Origin: Triops longicaudatus
Lineage: Eukaryota; Arthropoda; Branchiopoda; Notostraca; Triopsidae
Direction: 5' to 3'
Assembly: GCA_022885665.1 (NCBI GenBank)
Contig: JAGQDJ010000059.1
Location: 124,001-188,000 of the forward strand
Length of the DNA stretch: 64,000 bases
Shown: positions 1 to 13,072 of the stretch, in pieces
How the letters are laid out: every line of letters begins with the position of its first letter
How positions within the stretch are numbered: the first letter of the stretch is position 1
Made by a program: the position numbers and the translations under genes
Notes under the pieces: model-generated
Databases searched by the model: none
Seen by the model: only the letters and a program-made list of their open reading frames with translations
What the model was told of the DNA's origin: nothing

Positions 1-1333
1 TGGCCATAATGTTTTTTTTTCTGGAATATGGGCGCATTTGTTGTTAGTAATAAATGCCTAACGCCTTTAGGACGCCCAACTTATCGTTTGCAACGGTGTG
101 GAGATAAAGAACAAGGATATTAGTTGTAAAACGTAGCAGATGGTTGCAATTCAAGCTGGAAACATTCATCCAAAACCGTTGGTAGTAATCTGAGCTGACT
201 TCTTTCCTATCTTTGCACTCTTTTAGCCAGCCACAATTCATGCTACGAAAGGTTAGAACGTGACAACTTTAACCTTCTTTAACATTTCCTTTGTTGACCG
301 TTTCAACGATTAAGTATTTTTTAAAAAAAATTTTACCGAATTCAAAACACTTGGAATTAAAATATTAAATTTAAATGTATTACACTTATCATTGCTTAAC
401 CTAACTTCATTGGAATAAAATAACGCAGACAATCTGACTGTATTTCATTATTAACACTTGACCCGACAAAATAGTCCTTATAAAGTTTACTAAAACCTCA
501 AGTTTTCAACATCATACCATTCATTTATGTAACTCATTTTTCATTAATTGCTATATTATTTTCGTAATTTTTCATAATTTTAATGTTTTACTTTCATGTC
601 ATTTTTGTTTGTTCTTAAAGTGCTACAAGTCATTAACTTTTCCATTTTCGCCAGTTTACAAAAGAATTGCCTTTGAGAAACCTAGTTGCACAATTTCGTG
701 TACGGATTAGTAACGGGAATGGAGTCCTTGGCTCTCTCTTGCGACCCGAAAATCCGCATCGTTTGATTTAATGGTGTTATTAAGCCGATGGACTTCTTTC
801 CAACTCTAAACAGTGCTTTCGAGCTCTATAACTTGTCTTTCATATGTGACCTCGATTTGCACAACGATAAAAACCCTTTCTAAAGTGAAATTAAACTGGT
901 ATGCATCGTCCACAGCTTCTTTCCCAACACAAACACAAAACAAACTAGCTCTTACTACATTTCTATGAGCTTGGCAACCCGAAACCAGTAGTTTGACCAG
1001 TGTTTATTCATCCGTGAAAAAATCAAAACTTGGGCAAGCGTTTTGTGGCATTAATCTCCATTCAAGTCTTTGAAAAGCGTTGCTTGGCAACCTAAATCCT
1101 TACCTTGTTATCTCGGACACCTTTTAATTGCACAATTTTCCAAGAAAAACGTATCCAATGCTTTTAAAAATGACCAACTTTGGTGTGACAAACAACTCAC
1201 TATCACTGTAAAACAGGCTAACACTGAATTTTAATGCCAACGGAATTTAGTTGCGAAAACAACGAAAAAATATTCGAGTACACTGTCAACAACAAGGGAC
1301 GCATTAGCGTTCTAACCTTCGGGCGCTGACTCA
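1..1333. other. No gene recognised
   Basis: AT-rich sequence with only short chance reading frames; no splice-bounded coding segment was seen. Confidence 0.5.
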
Positions 1334-1550
1334 CCCAACTGAAGCAAAGCAACGCAGGGAGTAAGGTAAAAAGACCAAGCGGGGAACGGGAAGGAACCGA
1401 ACCCAGCGCCGCGCTGCAGGCTCGAGGACCGTAGCTTCACCTCCCGCCTTTACGGTTTGAAGGCCGCAGTGGCTAGCACTGACAGCGCGGACGAGTCCAG
1501 GTTGTAGCTCGCAGGGGAGGAATGTCCTTCAACTTGCCATCTCCTTCCCA
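1334..1550 (-). promoter_or_regulatory. CpG-rich candidate first exon on the minus strand
   Basis: A GC-rich island (GCGCCGCGC, CAGCGCGGACG) ends on the minus strand in a perfect GTGAGT donor at 1333-1328. No ATG frame is seen in it, so it would be a leader exon of a gene leaving the window leftwards. Confidence 0.3.
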
Positions 1551-2599
1551 GCGCATTGTGGATGAATCTTGAATCCCCCCTTTTTCAAACTTTAGGGGGT
1601 CGGGAGCTGTCTCAACTTAACCCCTGCCTTGCACCCTCCTTTTACTTAATCTTACCAGTCTCTTCATTCCCCCTGTTCGTTCATTGTATCGTATTCCTTT
1701 TTCTGTGCCTTCGTGCTCTCCAGCGTCAGATAAGGCCGGGAAATAATGAACAAGCGTCAGTGTCAATGAAAGAGGACTACGTTAATTAATTTGCAAATTT
1801 GTGGAATGAAACTGTAAGGGATGATTCACTCCTTGCAGTTTCGTTTGGCGCGGAATTGAGTTTAATGGCTTTCTTACGGGGGGCTTCCAGTTACGCGGAA
1901 CTACTTAAGGAAAATTACATTGCTAATGGGACTTGTTTTGCGAAGAAGCATGGAAGATAGTCCAAAAGAGAGGGCTGCCCTCCGGGGGAATTGGGAAATG
2001 TTCAATTTCAAAGTTAAATCACGTAGTCACGGAACCTCGCGGTGCTGGATTTTAGTTTTGCATACTAAATGGTTAAAAACGCTTGGTCATAACTGGAGGC
2101 CAAATGTAAACACGGTGTTTAACACCAGCGGCTCTTTTAGCTCGCTTTCGGGGCTTAACGGCTCAATGGCATGTTCTACGTAATGCTTCCAAAGGCAGAC
2201 AAGGAAACTTGTGAATGATTATTTTGTGCTAAAAGCCCTTTTGCTTGTACACGTTAGAAATTTGCAGTATGTCTCAAGCATACAGTGTTATATCTGGAAT
2301 ACAGTGTTACAAGGATTCGTTAAACAAGCTAGAGTAGCTTTTAAATGACATTCTGAAAGGCTTTTATCAATTAACCCGCGTTAAATCCAACCCGTTACAG
2401 ACTCAAACCGCCTTAAGTCTAAAACGCTGGCCCTTTTCTTGTCATTTTGTGCTTCACATTAAAAGATACGCGTTTTCTAAGATAATGGATATTCTGTGGA
2501 CTAATTAAGTGGCAAGGGAACGTGTAGCAGAGTTCTTTTGTTTACTTTGGAAACAATTGTTGTTGAAGGGAGAAAGGTTTCGGCGGGAAAGCAATAAGC

Positions 2600-3039
2600 G
2601 ACAGGAGGCGGGGCTAGCGAGAGCTCCCGCGTGTCAAACCTAATAATCCCTCAGGGTGGGCGTCAAACGAGATGAAAATGCTCGCACAGCTGCCAGTTGT
2701 TGGATATAAAAGTTGATGACTTTTGTTGAGAGTCTCACGAGACAAGAAATTGACCCCGGAAAGCTCCCAAACAGTCAACACCATATACCAAGAACAGTCT
2801 ACTATTTTCCCTTTCGGATAATTTCTAACACTTTTTATTTCTTTTCCTTCCGACGATATGTCATCCTCAACTTTTTTTGAGCTTGCTTTTTCATCCTTAT
2901 TTTCCTAGGCAAACGTGTGCATGTGGGCCTTGGGCGATTTGTAAGAGATTGCTGCAGCGAGAAGTGACAGTTGGGGAATCGAGCCTTTTGTCAAAGCTTT
3001 CGAGCTTCCACATACGACTCCCTCACACGAACACTCAGG
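2600..3039 (+). promoter_or_regulatory. TATA promoter with possible noncoding first exon
   Basis: GC/KLF-like boxes (GGCGGGGC at 2607-2614, GGGTGGGCG near 2655) precede TATAAAAG at 2705-2712. About 330 bp downstream a consensus donor (CAGG/GTGAGC) sits at 3039/3040. No long reading frame starts in between, so this would be a 5' UTR exon; partner exons were not found. Confidence 0.35.
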
Positions 3040-4040
3040 GTGAGCAAAAGTTCTTTTCACACACCAAAGCGATATTTAGCAAGGTCACACGAGGGGTGGA
3101 AAGTCTATACAGTGAATTGATGGTATCTATTCACTGTTAGATACATGAGTACGCAGTTTCTAAAGATTTTCGGCTTTACATGTGCACCATTCCTATCTCG
3201 CAAAGTCATTTGCTTGAAGCCACGCCGTTGAATACTTAGGACGTTGTGCTTGAGTAGGGTTATTTTAAATATTAATAAATATATTCCGAATTTTGAGAAA
3301 TTTCGCTTTGAGTAATGTTAAGAATGCCACTGAAAAGAGAATAAAAGTATTAAACTTTTGTATACATTGTAACCTAAATTAGTTTTCTGGACATATTCAA
3401 GACGATACTTTTCAAAAACGTATATGATAAACTGTATCTGGAAGGAAGAGTTGTTTATTACAACATTCTAGACCTTATTTGATAGAATCCCTCCTATTCG
3501 AATGACTTTTAGTTTTGTGGCAACTGTTATATACCTAAAGTGCTCATCACGCTACTGTTCATGACGGATATGAACGCATTAAATGAGGTGATTGATGAAT
3601 ATGACTTCAGGTTAGGAACGAGATCGTCATTCAACAATGCGAGATGACTCACGTGCTTGTTACACGGATCTCGTTATGTAATCCCGGTACGACTTTAACC
3701 CATCAGGTAAATGTCATCGATCAACTTCATTGTTACAAGTCACCCTCATCTTGTTGCTGAGCGCACCCTAAGGGGTTCCACGCGCATTGTTAGATCAATA
3801 CAACCTAGTTATGCGTTGCCGTCGTGCATACCTTTACGATCTCTTCCTGTAAATAGGATCATTCAAGAATGTCATTCTATTCATTTAATTATTTATTTTT
3901 TTATTTTATTTGTTTTTTTTAACATTTTTTTTTTGGCTACATGACCAATTCGTCTCTTCGCATGGTCTTTTAATAGCTGCCACAAAAGTCGCTAATTAGC
4001 TCCAACTTTGTGATACATGACTTCGGCCATGACTGACCAT

Positions 4041-4067
4041 ATTTATTTATTTATTTATTTATTTTTT
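4041..4067. repeat. (TTTA)n microsatellite
   Basis: About six tandem ATTT/TTTA units ending in a T run. A second T-rich low-complexity stretch lies at 3880-3940. Confidence 0.9.
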
Positions 4068-5049
4068 AACTTTATCAGCGGAGGCCAGAGCCTTATGCTG
4101 GAATGACCATCTCTTACTCGCTTGATTCCGTAAAGAAAACACCGCTTTCATGACTTTGGTGCGGTGCTTGAAATAATTTCTTCACGAAATTGTCATAAAA
4201 TTTAATTGGACAAGACTATCCGAGTTTATAACAACATGCATTTCCTTCTTCGTTTACAAGGCCAGAACGTGACGCGCAAGAAGTCAAAGCTTTTTCTTAG
4301 GCCAGTTATTTCTAGACTCCATTCATTACACGTATCAAGGAACGCACATCATACCTAGCAGCAATTCACACCTTTTGTTCAATAGACTCGCCGCTTTTAC
4401 TGCTATTGAAATTATTCGAACCAGACAAAAGTGCTTAAAATTTCGTTTTTATTTCTAGCCTTTCACAGAACGTCCTATTTCCCCAATGAAAGGTGCATTT
4501 ACACAATCAAACTTGCAGTGAAATGAAAAAAAAATGTTCGACTGTATTTAGAGCATTTATTTTAACTAATTGCCTTTTTTATGTTTTTTTTTTAACAGTT
4601 CAAACTGCCACGAAACCAACTCAAAGGCAGAAAACAAGTGAAGCTCACTAAAATATGTGTCGCAAATTAGGGCTTGTAAGCCGAGTCCAAGCAGCAAGAA
4701 ATTGCCAAGGCTAAAAATGGTACATGCCTAGTGCATGATACAGGTTAATTGTCCCATGTTGTTTTGACCCATGCATTTTCAACTCTCCAAAAGTGACAAA
4801 ACCTGTTTGAATGTTTTCAATTCTCAATCAATGTTTCTTAGAACTCATTAATATATCAATAAACAAGGTTAGGAAAACTTACTTCATGGGTAAAATAGAA
4901 TACAAAATATACGCAGGCTAAAAACAGTGCTGTATGTTACAGTAAATTACATCTTATCCGTTACGCTTTAACCGGAAATTCGCTCAACAGTACATGCGTA
5001 CGTCAGCCAAGTTTCAGTGATTTTTATGACGACACGGAGTAAGTTTGTT

Positions 5050-5410
5050 TAAAAAAAAACGAACAACATAACATAGCTCGTACAATTTAACATAATCTAA
5101 CCTAAAAGATTAACATAACAGCAAACAATATGAGAAACTCCACAAAAGAACCTAATATATAGGTGAACGTTTTTTCCCAAGTGAGCAGACGGAATGTAGC
5201 TTAACCTAACCTAGCTTAATAAACATTATTTAACCTAATTAACATGCCTTAACATAGCCTAACGTAATTAACCTAATCTAACTGGCGAAACTGGTTTAAA
5301 CCAACTTTATATAACATAACAACCCTACCATACGTGTAAAAGTATACTTTCCTAAATTTACTAACCTGGTGTAACATAACCTAACTTAATAAACGTTTTA
5401 AAACCGTATG
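5050..5410. repeat. CCTAA-like degenerate patch
   Basis: Repeated AACCTAACCT/TAACATAACC words, single orientation. No gene. Confidence 0.6.
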
Positions 5411-6794
5411 TGTTATATGTGCTGTTTTCTAAGTTTTCAGATCAACCAGACTTGAGTTAACCGGTGTAGGGTCCATTCACGTACCTGACGGATAAAAGGG
5501 TTCAACTCTACTACGTGTCCTGCTTTCTTTCGCTCGATGCATCTTAGGCATCCGGACACTGTCTAAGCTTGCCTAAAACTTTCTTAGGACGTATTTGTCA
5601 TGTTTGTCACTAACTAGAATTCATTCTTACGCAAATCGCGTTCTTAACGTAGCTTAAGTAACAAAACTGCAAAACGGCCCTATAAAAACTGGTACGCTCC
5701 GAGCGCAAATTACGGCTTGCACGTCCCACTTACTTTTGCTCCTTATTTTCACACTTGATTTCACGAATCTTTCATCTACGATTCAAACTCAAAACAATGC
5801 AAATTCGACCTTTCATGCGGAAAACCACCACAACTTGGATTTGGCAAGATTATCTTCCACCTGACATAAAACATTTCACCCCAGGGGTGGAGGTCAAAAC
5901 GTACAGTTACGGAGTCCGTTTTCTTGATTCTCGATAAGCAATCTTACCCCAATATACAAAAACCGTTCGTTTTTATACCTCGCACCCCCTATACCCCCTA
6001 AACCCCCAAACCATAATTTATGAACCTAACCGCATCAAGATCACACAGAGGGAATTTAGTGAGGGTTGTAAGTTGTACTTTTATTCGTTCTTTTCCCCTA
6101 AAAGTCGTGTCCTTCGGGGCTAGGAAATCCTAGGTATTATTGAACTCTGGCAATAATTCCCGGAACGGAATTCTTACCCCCTCGTCGTCCCTGAAAACAG
6201 ATATTTCCCCTCTACCCTTCTCAAGTGCGTTACGACACAAAAATGGGGACAAAAAATATATATATATATATTTCCCCAGACTCTATCGCTGTGTCTGTAG
6301 AGATAAAAAGAAATAAGAGAAAAATAACGACGCAAATAAAAGCCGAGTCCGAAGGATATTTGGAGTTTATATGGCTTGAATGGTTCACAAAGTTTCATTC
6401 CAGAGTTCGAAAGTAAGTAACTTTCCACTTTACTGGAGATAAAAAAGTTCCCCAGGTTGAATGCTGAATATGAGATTTTTTGAGTGGTGGAACGCAAATG
6501 CTTGGGTGGAAATTTCTGGAGCAATTGCAGAGAAAAAATTGACACGATGGTTCTGCGGAGACACTATTGAGGAAAACTTGACAGAGAGCAAGCTTCAGTG
6601 ACCCCGGGAATGAATGTTTAGAATGAGGTGTAAGATGGTGAAGATTCTTTAAGAGAGAGCTGGCACGTAAGGAGTTTCGATCGATTTCTGAGACTTCGAG
6701 TGATGTCACAAGGCTTTGCTTGAGGGGATGGAGCAAGTTAACGCATTGGCTGTTATACTGAAAATTTAGGCAAGTGAATTCAACAACGTTTAAC

Positions 6795-6971
6795 CAGTGG
6801 CGTCGTGCATTTAAAAAATTTGGGGGTGCCCAATTTTGCATTTCTTGTAAAAAGGTGGTACTTTTTTTCAGGTTTACAAATTTTGAACAAGGGTGATACC
6901 TTTTTTCTCAGGATGGCAAAAATTTTGGGGGTGCCCGGGCACCCCGGGCCCCTTATGGCACGACGCCACTG
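6795..6971. mobile_element. Non-autonomous hAT MITE, 177 bp, with 8-bp target-site duplication
   Basis: Terminal inverted repeats CAGTGGCGTCGTGC and GCACGACGCCACTG are perfect. Both sides are flanked by the direct repeat CGTTTAAC (6787-6794 and 6972-6979). An 8-bp duplication with CAGTGGCG-type ends is the hAT signature. Inside there is no coding, only a GGGGGTGCCC repeat and a short G/C-rich palindrome. Perfect TIRs and duplication indicate recent insertion. Confidence 0.95.
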
Positions 6972-6979
6972 CGTTTAAC

Positions 6980-7959
6980 TTTTTGGAGATAAAGATAAAG
7001 TTTCGAGCTAAATTCATTGAACTGAGTTAATTCAGTTCATTTTTCGATGAAATAGAATTGCTGTTGCTTTAAGAAGTTTGAAATTAACTACTTGAAAACT
7101 CGACTAAATCTGCGAAAATTAATTTACAAACATGATTGACTTCTTAGACAATTTGATTCGAAAGTTTATTCTTAAACTTCAAGGCTCAGGGTTTTGTTTA
7201 GTTTGGGTTTTGGTCCGATTTTCGTTGATTAAGCTGCTCTGCTTTCGGAAATAAAGCTAAAAAAAAAATTAAAAAATGGCTTTGCCTTTGAAGTGAATTA
7301 GAAAAGCCAAAAATGAATTGAGTTGATTTTCATTGTTTTTACAGAACAGAGTTGAATTGACTTACATTCCTGGTTTTCAAGACGAAATATAACTAATTGG
7401 AATTCTAATAATTTATTATGAATCACATTTGATTTGAATTTCAGTTTCCTTAAATTGACCAAGGACTGGTTTGAATATTTTCAACTGCCAAACGAATCAA
7501 GAGCAATTGCGTTGCTTGTAAAGCGCGCGTTGGATTGTTATCAACTCCGAGCTAACCTCTCGCCATCTAGCGATGCTAATCACAAGCCAAGTGCAGTTAG
7601 CTCTTTATTTCGATTTGCCGCTCTAGATGGCCAAACGTGTCATGGAAGAATTGAACTAGGATTGGTGCAAAAAACACCTCAATTCTAATTATGAAATGAA
7701 CATACCTAACATGCTAATACCCGCGTGAAATATTGCAGGTTTATGTAGAAAATACAATTTCGCAAAATTTATACAAGAAGTTACGAAAGAAAAGAGCTCA
7801 ATCTAAAAAAATATTGTGACAAACATGGTATATTTCTGAAGTATTTAAAATTGACAACATATGGATATAACGTAAATAACCTTCAACTTAGTAAAATATT
7901 TATATAATACTAATAGCTATGAAGATAGAAAAAATAGTGGTTAATGGTACAATAAACAC
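6980..7959. other. Spacer between MITE and coiled-coil gene
   Basis: AT-rich. A plus-strand frame at 7434-7688 has no recognisable domain. It should include the 3' UTR of the coiled-coil gene, but no clear AATAAA was located. Confidence 0.4.
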
Positions 7960-9756
7960 TCAATGCAAATGCGTCAAGTCTGCGACTCTGCCACGTAGCT
8001 CATCTTCTTTCTTGAAAATAAAAATATCGCAAAACATTATTTATGATTTTGGAAAAAAATGTAGTTTAAAACACAGACATTTTCTGTCACCAAACGCTAT
8101 CCACACTTGTCATCTAGTTTTGGTCTGTGCCACAGACATTTTTACTTATTACTGTCAGGTGTAAGCAACGGAAAGAAGAAAACAAGCGTTTCACTTACCC
8201 TTGCCTTTGGTGTTTGTTTTAACCCGATTGCAGGTTGGCTTCTGTTGCTCTGACATAAGAAATAAAGCATGAGTTAAAATTGTCGTCAAATGCCTTTTAT
8301 AAGCGCAATAAAAAAATATAGATTTCTTACTTTCCCACATCCTCGTGTGTTGGCATTGATTAAAGCTCCGATGCAAGATTGCCGGTACTCTTGCTCCAAT
8401 TGATCGTATTGTTGCTGAATACGCCTAACAAAGTTAATTCTCTTCAAAATGAGAATTCTCTATTTCTTGCATAACCTGAAAATCTTTTTTTTTTTACACT
8501 TTGTATATGCTAGATTTTTTTAATTTCTAATTTTAGTGTTTCCTATGATTTTCGTCTATTTTTTCTACGTTCTTTCTTTTTTTAAATTTAACTTCTTTTC
8601 TTTTCAACAGTTATTTAAAGGAACTAATGCTATTCTTTCAAGAATTGTTATCACTTTGAAGGATTTAATAAGACGAATTTAAGGTCTTACGAAATGGCAA
8701 GAATAAGTTCATGTTGTTGGCGTTCTTTGGCTTTGAGAGACCCCGGTTCGGTGTTCAACGCTCCACGTAATTCGCGCTGTAATACACTCAACTTGCGACG
8801 TTCTCCTTCGAGCAACAAATTCGTAACCTTCGAAATATAAAAAATGCAAAAACAACTTGTTAGCTAGAACTGGACTTTAAACACCGAGTTTAAGCTTCAT
8901 TGCGTTTGCTTCCTTCAAGCACTTCGCGTAGCAAAACATAAAAAAAAAGAATTATATGAAAAATAAAAATAAGCAGAGAAGAAAGAAAACGGTGTAGCTG
9001 TTAAAAAATTCCTTTACACTTGATCGCATTGGTTTCGGTGGTAGGATTATCGCCACTGGGCTGTAAAAACCTCAAGCTGCTTGTTTACGTGGGGATTTCG
9101 TTCTTCGGTGGCAATTTTACTCGACGATTTGCACACGAATACATTCATGGACCAGAACATAATACCTTAAAAGTTTCTAAGATTGCTTCGAATCTCGGTC
9201 AAGCAAAGTATTTCATATCCCGATACGCTTTCCTGTCCTTTATTTATGTTCATGTTCATTTTCGTCATCTTTTCCTGTTTTGAAATCTGTCGTTCTAGCA
9301 TTTTACCGTTCAATCAATATAATACTAAATTCCTACGAAAAGATACAACTAACAAAGAATAATATTTGAACTTCAGTTTTATTATATTCCTGAAAAAACG
9401 TGCTAAGAAGAAATAAATATCCAAACATAATTTCAACGAAAAAACAATTCAAACACGCAAGAGAATAAAATGTACTTGAATAATTGAAGCTAGAGGAATG
9501 AAAAAATGAAAGAGGAAACTAAAATTAATTAGCAATGATGAAAAATAAAAAAATACATGAATAAAAATTAGAAATTAAATTAGATTTAAAAACAAAAAAT
9601 CACATAAAGTACAATAATTATATATTTTCGGTTTAGGGATAGCTTACTTCGAGCTGGACTCCAAAAAGGTCTCGTGTTCGGTCAGGATCTCTCGGTTTTT
9701 CCACCACTCGGCATAACGGCGCTATTTCGTCATCTGCGGTCATCCTCATGGATAGC
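7960..9756 (-). CDS. Uncharacterised coiled-coil protein, 3' exons
   Basis: Minus-strand exons 9648-9756, 8691-8827, 8331-8424, 8199-8247 and 7960-8006 have proper GT/AG borders and join in one frame. The peptide starts LSMRMTADDEIAPLCRVVEK, continues TRDLFGVQLE, then a coiled coil (TNLLLEGERRKLSVLQREL; KAKERQQHELILAISRIQQQ; YDQLEQEYRQ) with regular hydrophobic spacing, and a Cys/Lys-rich tail. It ends ELRGRVADLTHLH followed by TGA. The first three exons are the strongest; the 49-nt and last exons are less sure. The last acceptor is a tandem NAGNAG (8003 or 8006), giving KEDEL or KDEL forms. The 5' part is not resolved. I do not recognise the family. Confidence 0.6.
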
Positions 9757-10314
9757 CTGCATATCAACAACAAAAGAAGAAAAGACAACGTGAGATGAGT
9801 TTCAGCTACATCACAACAAACAGGAAACAAGCTTTAAAAGCGTTCTGCTAAGTCAAAAAATAGCCTTGTTCTGAAACGAAAGTGTCGAGTTTTTTTTTAA
9901 GCCAGTACCATTACGTGCAAAAACTGGTTCTGCCAGTTATTTCAATCAGAGTTTTCGTGTTATTGTATAATTTAGCTGCAGCACCTTTCGTCACTTGGCT
10001 CCAAGTAATTACAATTAAACCGCTTTTTAAATTTTGTTGAACACGAACATCAAACAAATCTGCATTTGAAGTACGCTAACGAGTTCGTTGCTTCCGAATT
10101 AACTGTTGTTTTTTCTCGCTGGCCAATGACACTGACCTTAGAAAGGGAAATTTCCCTGTACAACTACTTTCAGTAATTTTGTCTCCCATGAATTTTAGTA
10201 ATTTTAACGCTACTGAATTTAACTCGTTCACATAAGCTCCAGTATGAACGCAACGAGTTAAACGCAGGTTAAATAAATATTTCGGTGAAATATGAAATTC
10301 CTTTCCAATTTATT

Positions 10315-10845
10315 TATCTACTAAAGCTCAACAGGTGTCTCTACTCATAAACAGGCATGATTTACAAATATTTTGTAAAAAAAAAATTAATACATATTTG
10401 CAATTTTTCAATGAATGAAGTCTTTTTTACGACTTTAGGCATACTACGCTAGTAAAGCTCAATAGATGGCTATATGTGTCAAATGAAGTCGTACGAAATC
10501 GCAAATAATCTTTAATGCGGTTGTAACTCGTATTTCCTCTTACTTAAGTATTTTGGCGGTTTTAGATATATTACGCTATTAAAACTCAATAGATGGCCGC
10601 ACATGATTATTTATTTCGTCATTTTCTAACCTGTAATCACATCAGATAGCACCGTTTCCAACACAAATTAATTAATTTGTTTAAATTAATTGATTTCTTT
10701 GATTAATAAATGGTTGTTGGAAACATTAAAGCTGAATCAATCAGTCAAACGCTGAAAGTAGTTAAAACGGATTTTTTTCCGACGAATTACGGAATTTTCA
10801 TGAGTTTTAGCTTGTTTGGCTCTCCAAGCTCAACAGATAGTTCCC
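10315..10845 (+). repeat. Diverged tandem repeat, period about 126 bp
   Basis: The motif TAAAGCTCAATAGATGGC (variants CTCAACAGGTGTC, CTCAACAGATAG) recurs at about 10323, 10454, 10579 and 10827, i.e. spacings of roughly 131, 125 and 2x124. The second and third copies also share the preceding TACGCTA block. Copies are quite diverged. Confidence 0.55.
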
Positions 10846-12100
10846 TTGTTATGGCTATCGACTTCGAATCAGAGCGTTATAAAGCCACGTGTTGGCTAAT
10901 TTCATGGCCGAGTGACGAAGCCTTATTACTACAAACAATCATTTGCGTTTACCTTCTAGAAATATCAATCGAAGCGTCCTAGAAATAAAGTAAAGGACAT
11001 AAAAACCTATAACAACATTATCGAAGTGATTACAATCAATCCAGGCCTTGAAAAGGTTAAAGTACATTTTGACCCAGTTTCGTTCAAGGCTCATTTACAG
11101 TTGTTCCTGTTAACTCAGCTTTATCCTGGCAATGATTATGTCGTAAAGTGACTACAAATTAGAGTCTCTGCACTGTTTTTGTATCTTTTACGCGTTTAAT
11201 TCAACCTGTATTATGTGTGACAACTTCCTGTTCTTCTGAAAGTCTCACCTTTTCTAGAGCGAAGTATAACAACTGTTTTACGACCAGTAAGGACAAGAAG
11301 ACGCTCTCAGTGTCACGACCAACTCACTTTACACTATGAAGCGTGGAAAAGACGCTCTGCGGCGTAATACATGGACACGAAGATTTCTTTAAGGTTATCA
11401 AGATATTAAACGAGCTCTTTACCTTTTACAGTATCAATGATAACCTTGACACCGTTGTACAATTACCACGAAACTACACTTTTCACAATGAGACACCAAA
11501 ATACTACATGAAACGATAACCACTTTAATACAGTATTTTTTATTTTTAACATTACTTTAAATGTTCTAAATAGTGTACAAAAACTGTAGATGATGTATAC
11601 TCAACTAAAATTCGATTTACATGCTTGGCGGATTTTCAATGACATTTATATTCTTAACAACCTATATCAAAAGTTTCGTTGCACAATGTAATCCAACATT
11701 GCTCAGTCACCGAATTCTTGTACAAAGAAACTCCTTTCGCGATTGAAAAAAACTGTTGAATCAAATCGATGGCGGGTCAGGAAGACGGGGACCGATAGGG
11801 GGCGTTTCCTTTTTCGGCAGTTAGTGAAAGTTTTGCGCCGTAATCATTCCACGAAAGAATACCAGCATAATTCACCGAAAAAGTCTCAAGGCCGTAAACA
11901 AATCAATACGTGAAATCAACCTCCCCTCAAAACAGAAAGAAAAAAGGATGACATTCCATTTCCTCAAACTTGCGTGTCACTCACACTCCACAGTCTATCC
12001 AAAAATCAGTCATTATTCTAAAATATTTCCCGAAAGGTTAAAGCGTGCCAGACAGAAAGGAAACTTTATTGTTCTACCGGAACAGGAAGCCATATGCTAA

Positions 12101-12115
12101 CCCCCCCCCCCCCCC
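12101..12115. repeat. Poly-C run (15 C)
   Basis: Fifteen consecutive C in AT-rich DNA; a potential i-motif/G-quadruplex-prone or assembly-error-prone site. Confidence 0.95.
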
Positions 12116-12929
12116 ACATTTCACAAGCTTGGGTACAATAACTTCCCTGTCTGCACGAGCTAAACCTTTCAAATTCCTCACGCAAAGTTTTCACTTTTGA
12201 AAAACCTCGAAGGAAGCACTACAAAACTCAGAACTGAGCCACGTGAGCTTTTTAAATGTTTAAACATGTCACTTACATGTGGAGGTATTGGACGTACAAC
12301 TACAAACCAAAATGGTCATAGAGAGCCTAATGCGCAACAGATGATTCAACTAACGTTATGGCATCACGCCAATGGTTGTTGACATGTGAGTTTCAAACTA
12401 CTCTTTTCGTAGTGTTTTCCCGTTTCGAGTCATCAAGTTTATCTTAATGGAGAGCTAAGGCAGGGTTATTTGCTAGCGGCCATTGGATTTAAATCTGGAA
12501 CGAGTTAGTACCACGTTGCCGGCATTTCCATGCCAAACATACCAGAATTAGAATGTTTAATCAATTCAAAGTCAAACAAATCCAGAAAGTAACGTAACTA
12601 ACCTTACATGCTCAAATCGTGGCACTAATACCAAATTGCAAAGTACCGTCCACTGGGGTAATTTTGAACATATTTAACCGTAGGCCCCTTTCAACTCCTC
12701 GACTATTCCACGCAGCAAACTGGGTGTTCAGATTCAATAACAAATACACTTTCTTTACAACAGCAAACCATGTATTTCCTTAGTCGCGTTTCGTGGCATT
12801 AGGAAGTTAAAAACATAATTATTATGTACATTTTAAAGTTTTTGCATTTTCCGCATCGAAAGGTGACTGCGACATAGAGAGGTTCGGTTGGTTACAAAGA
12901 GACATTTTTTTGTGTGATAAAGTAAAATT

Positions 12930-12985
12930 TCTTTTAAAGAAAATGCTCAACAGTGTTCAGCTGATCCGTTAAAAACTCCAAAAAG
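12930..12985 (+). repeat. Tail fragment of the dispersed repeat family
   Basis: AAAGAAAATGCTCAACAGTG and TTCAGCTGATCCGTTA resemble the distal part of copy B (about 20583-20615). It is only a short fragment, directly upstream of copy A. Confidence 0.4.
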
Positions 12986-13072
12986 AAGTTTCTATAACAC
13001 GTTACTCCTGATTTTTTCCGTGTAATTTGTTATACTTTCTTGAAGATAGGAAACTAATTTTAACAAATTTTA

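Larger units (their letters stand above)
3040..6786. other. No gene recognised
   Basis: AT-rich, with a T-rich stretch, a TTTA microsatellite, a CCTAA patch and a weak TATA-like box at 5681. Overlapping open frames on both strands at 6174-6841 show no protein family or splice context. Confidence 0.45.

Noticed and set aside
6174..6841. Overlapping 123- and 148-codon minus-strand frames
   Set aside because: They include a TA run and run into the MITE; no family and no splice support.
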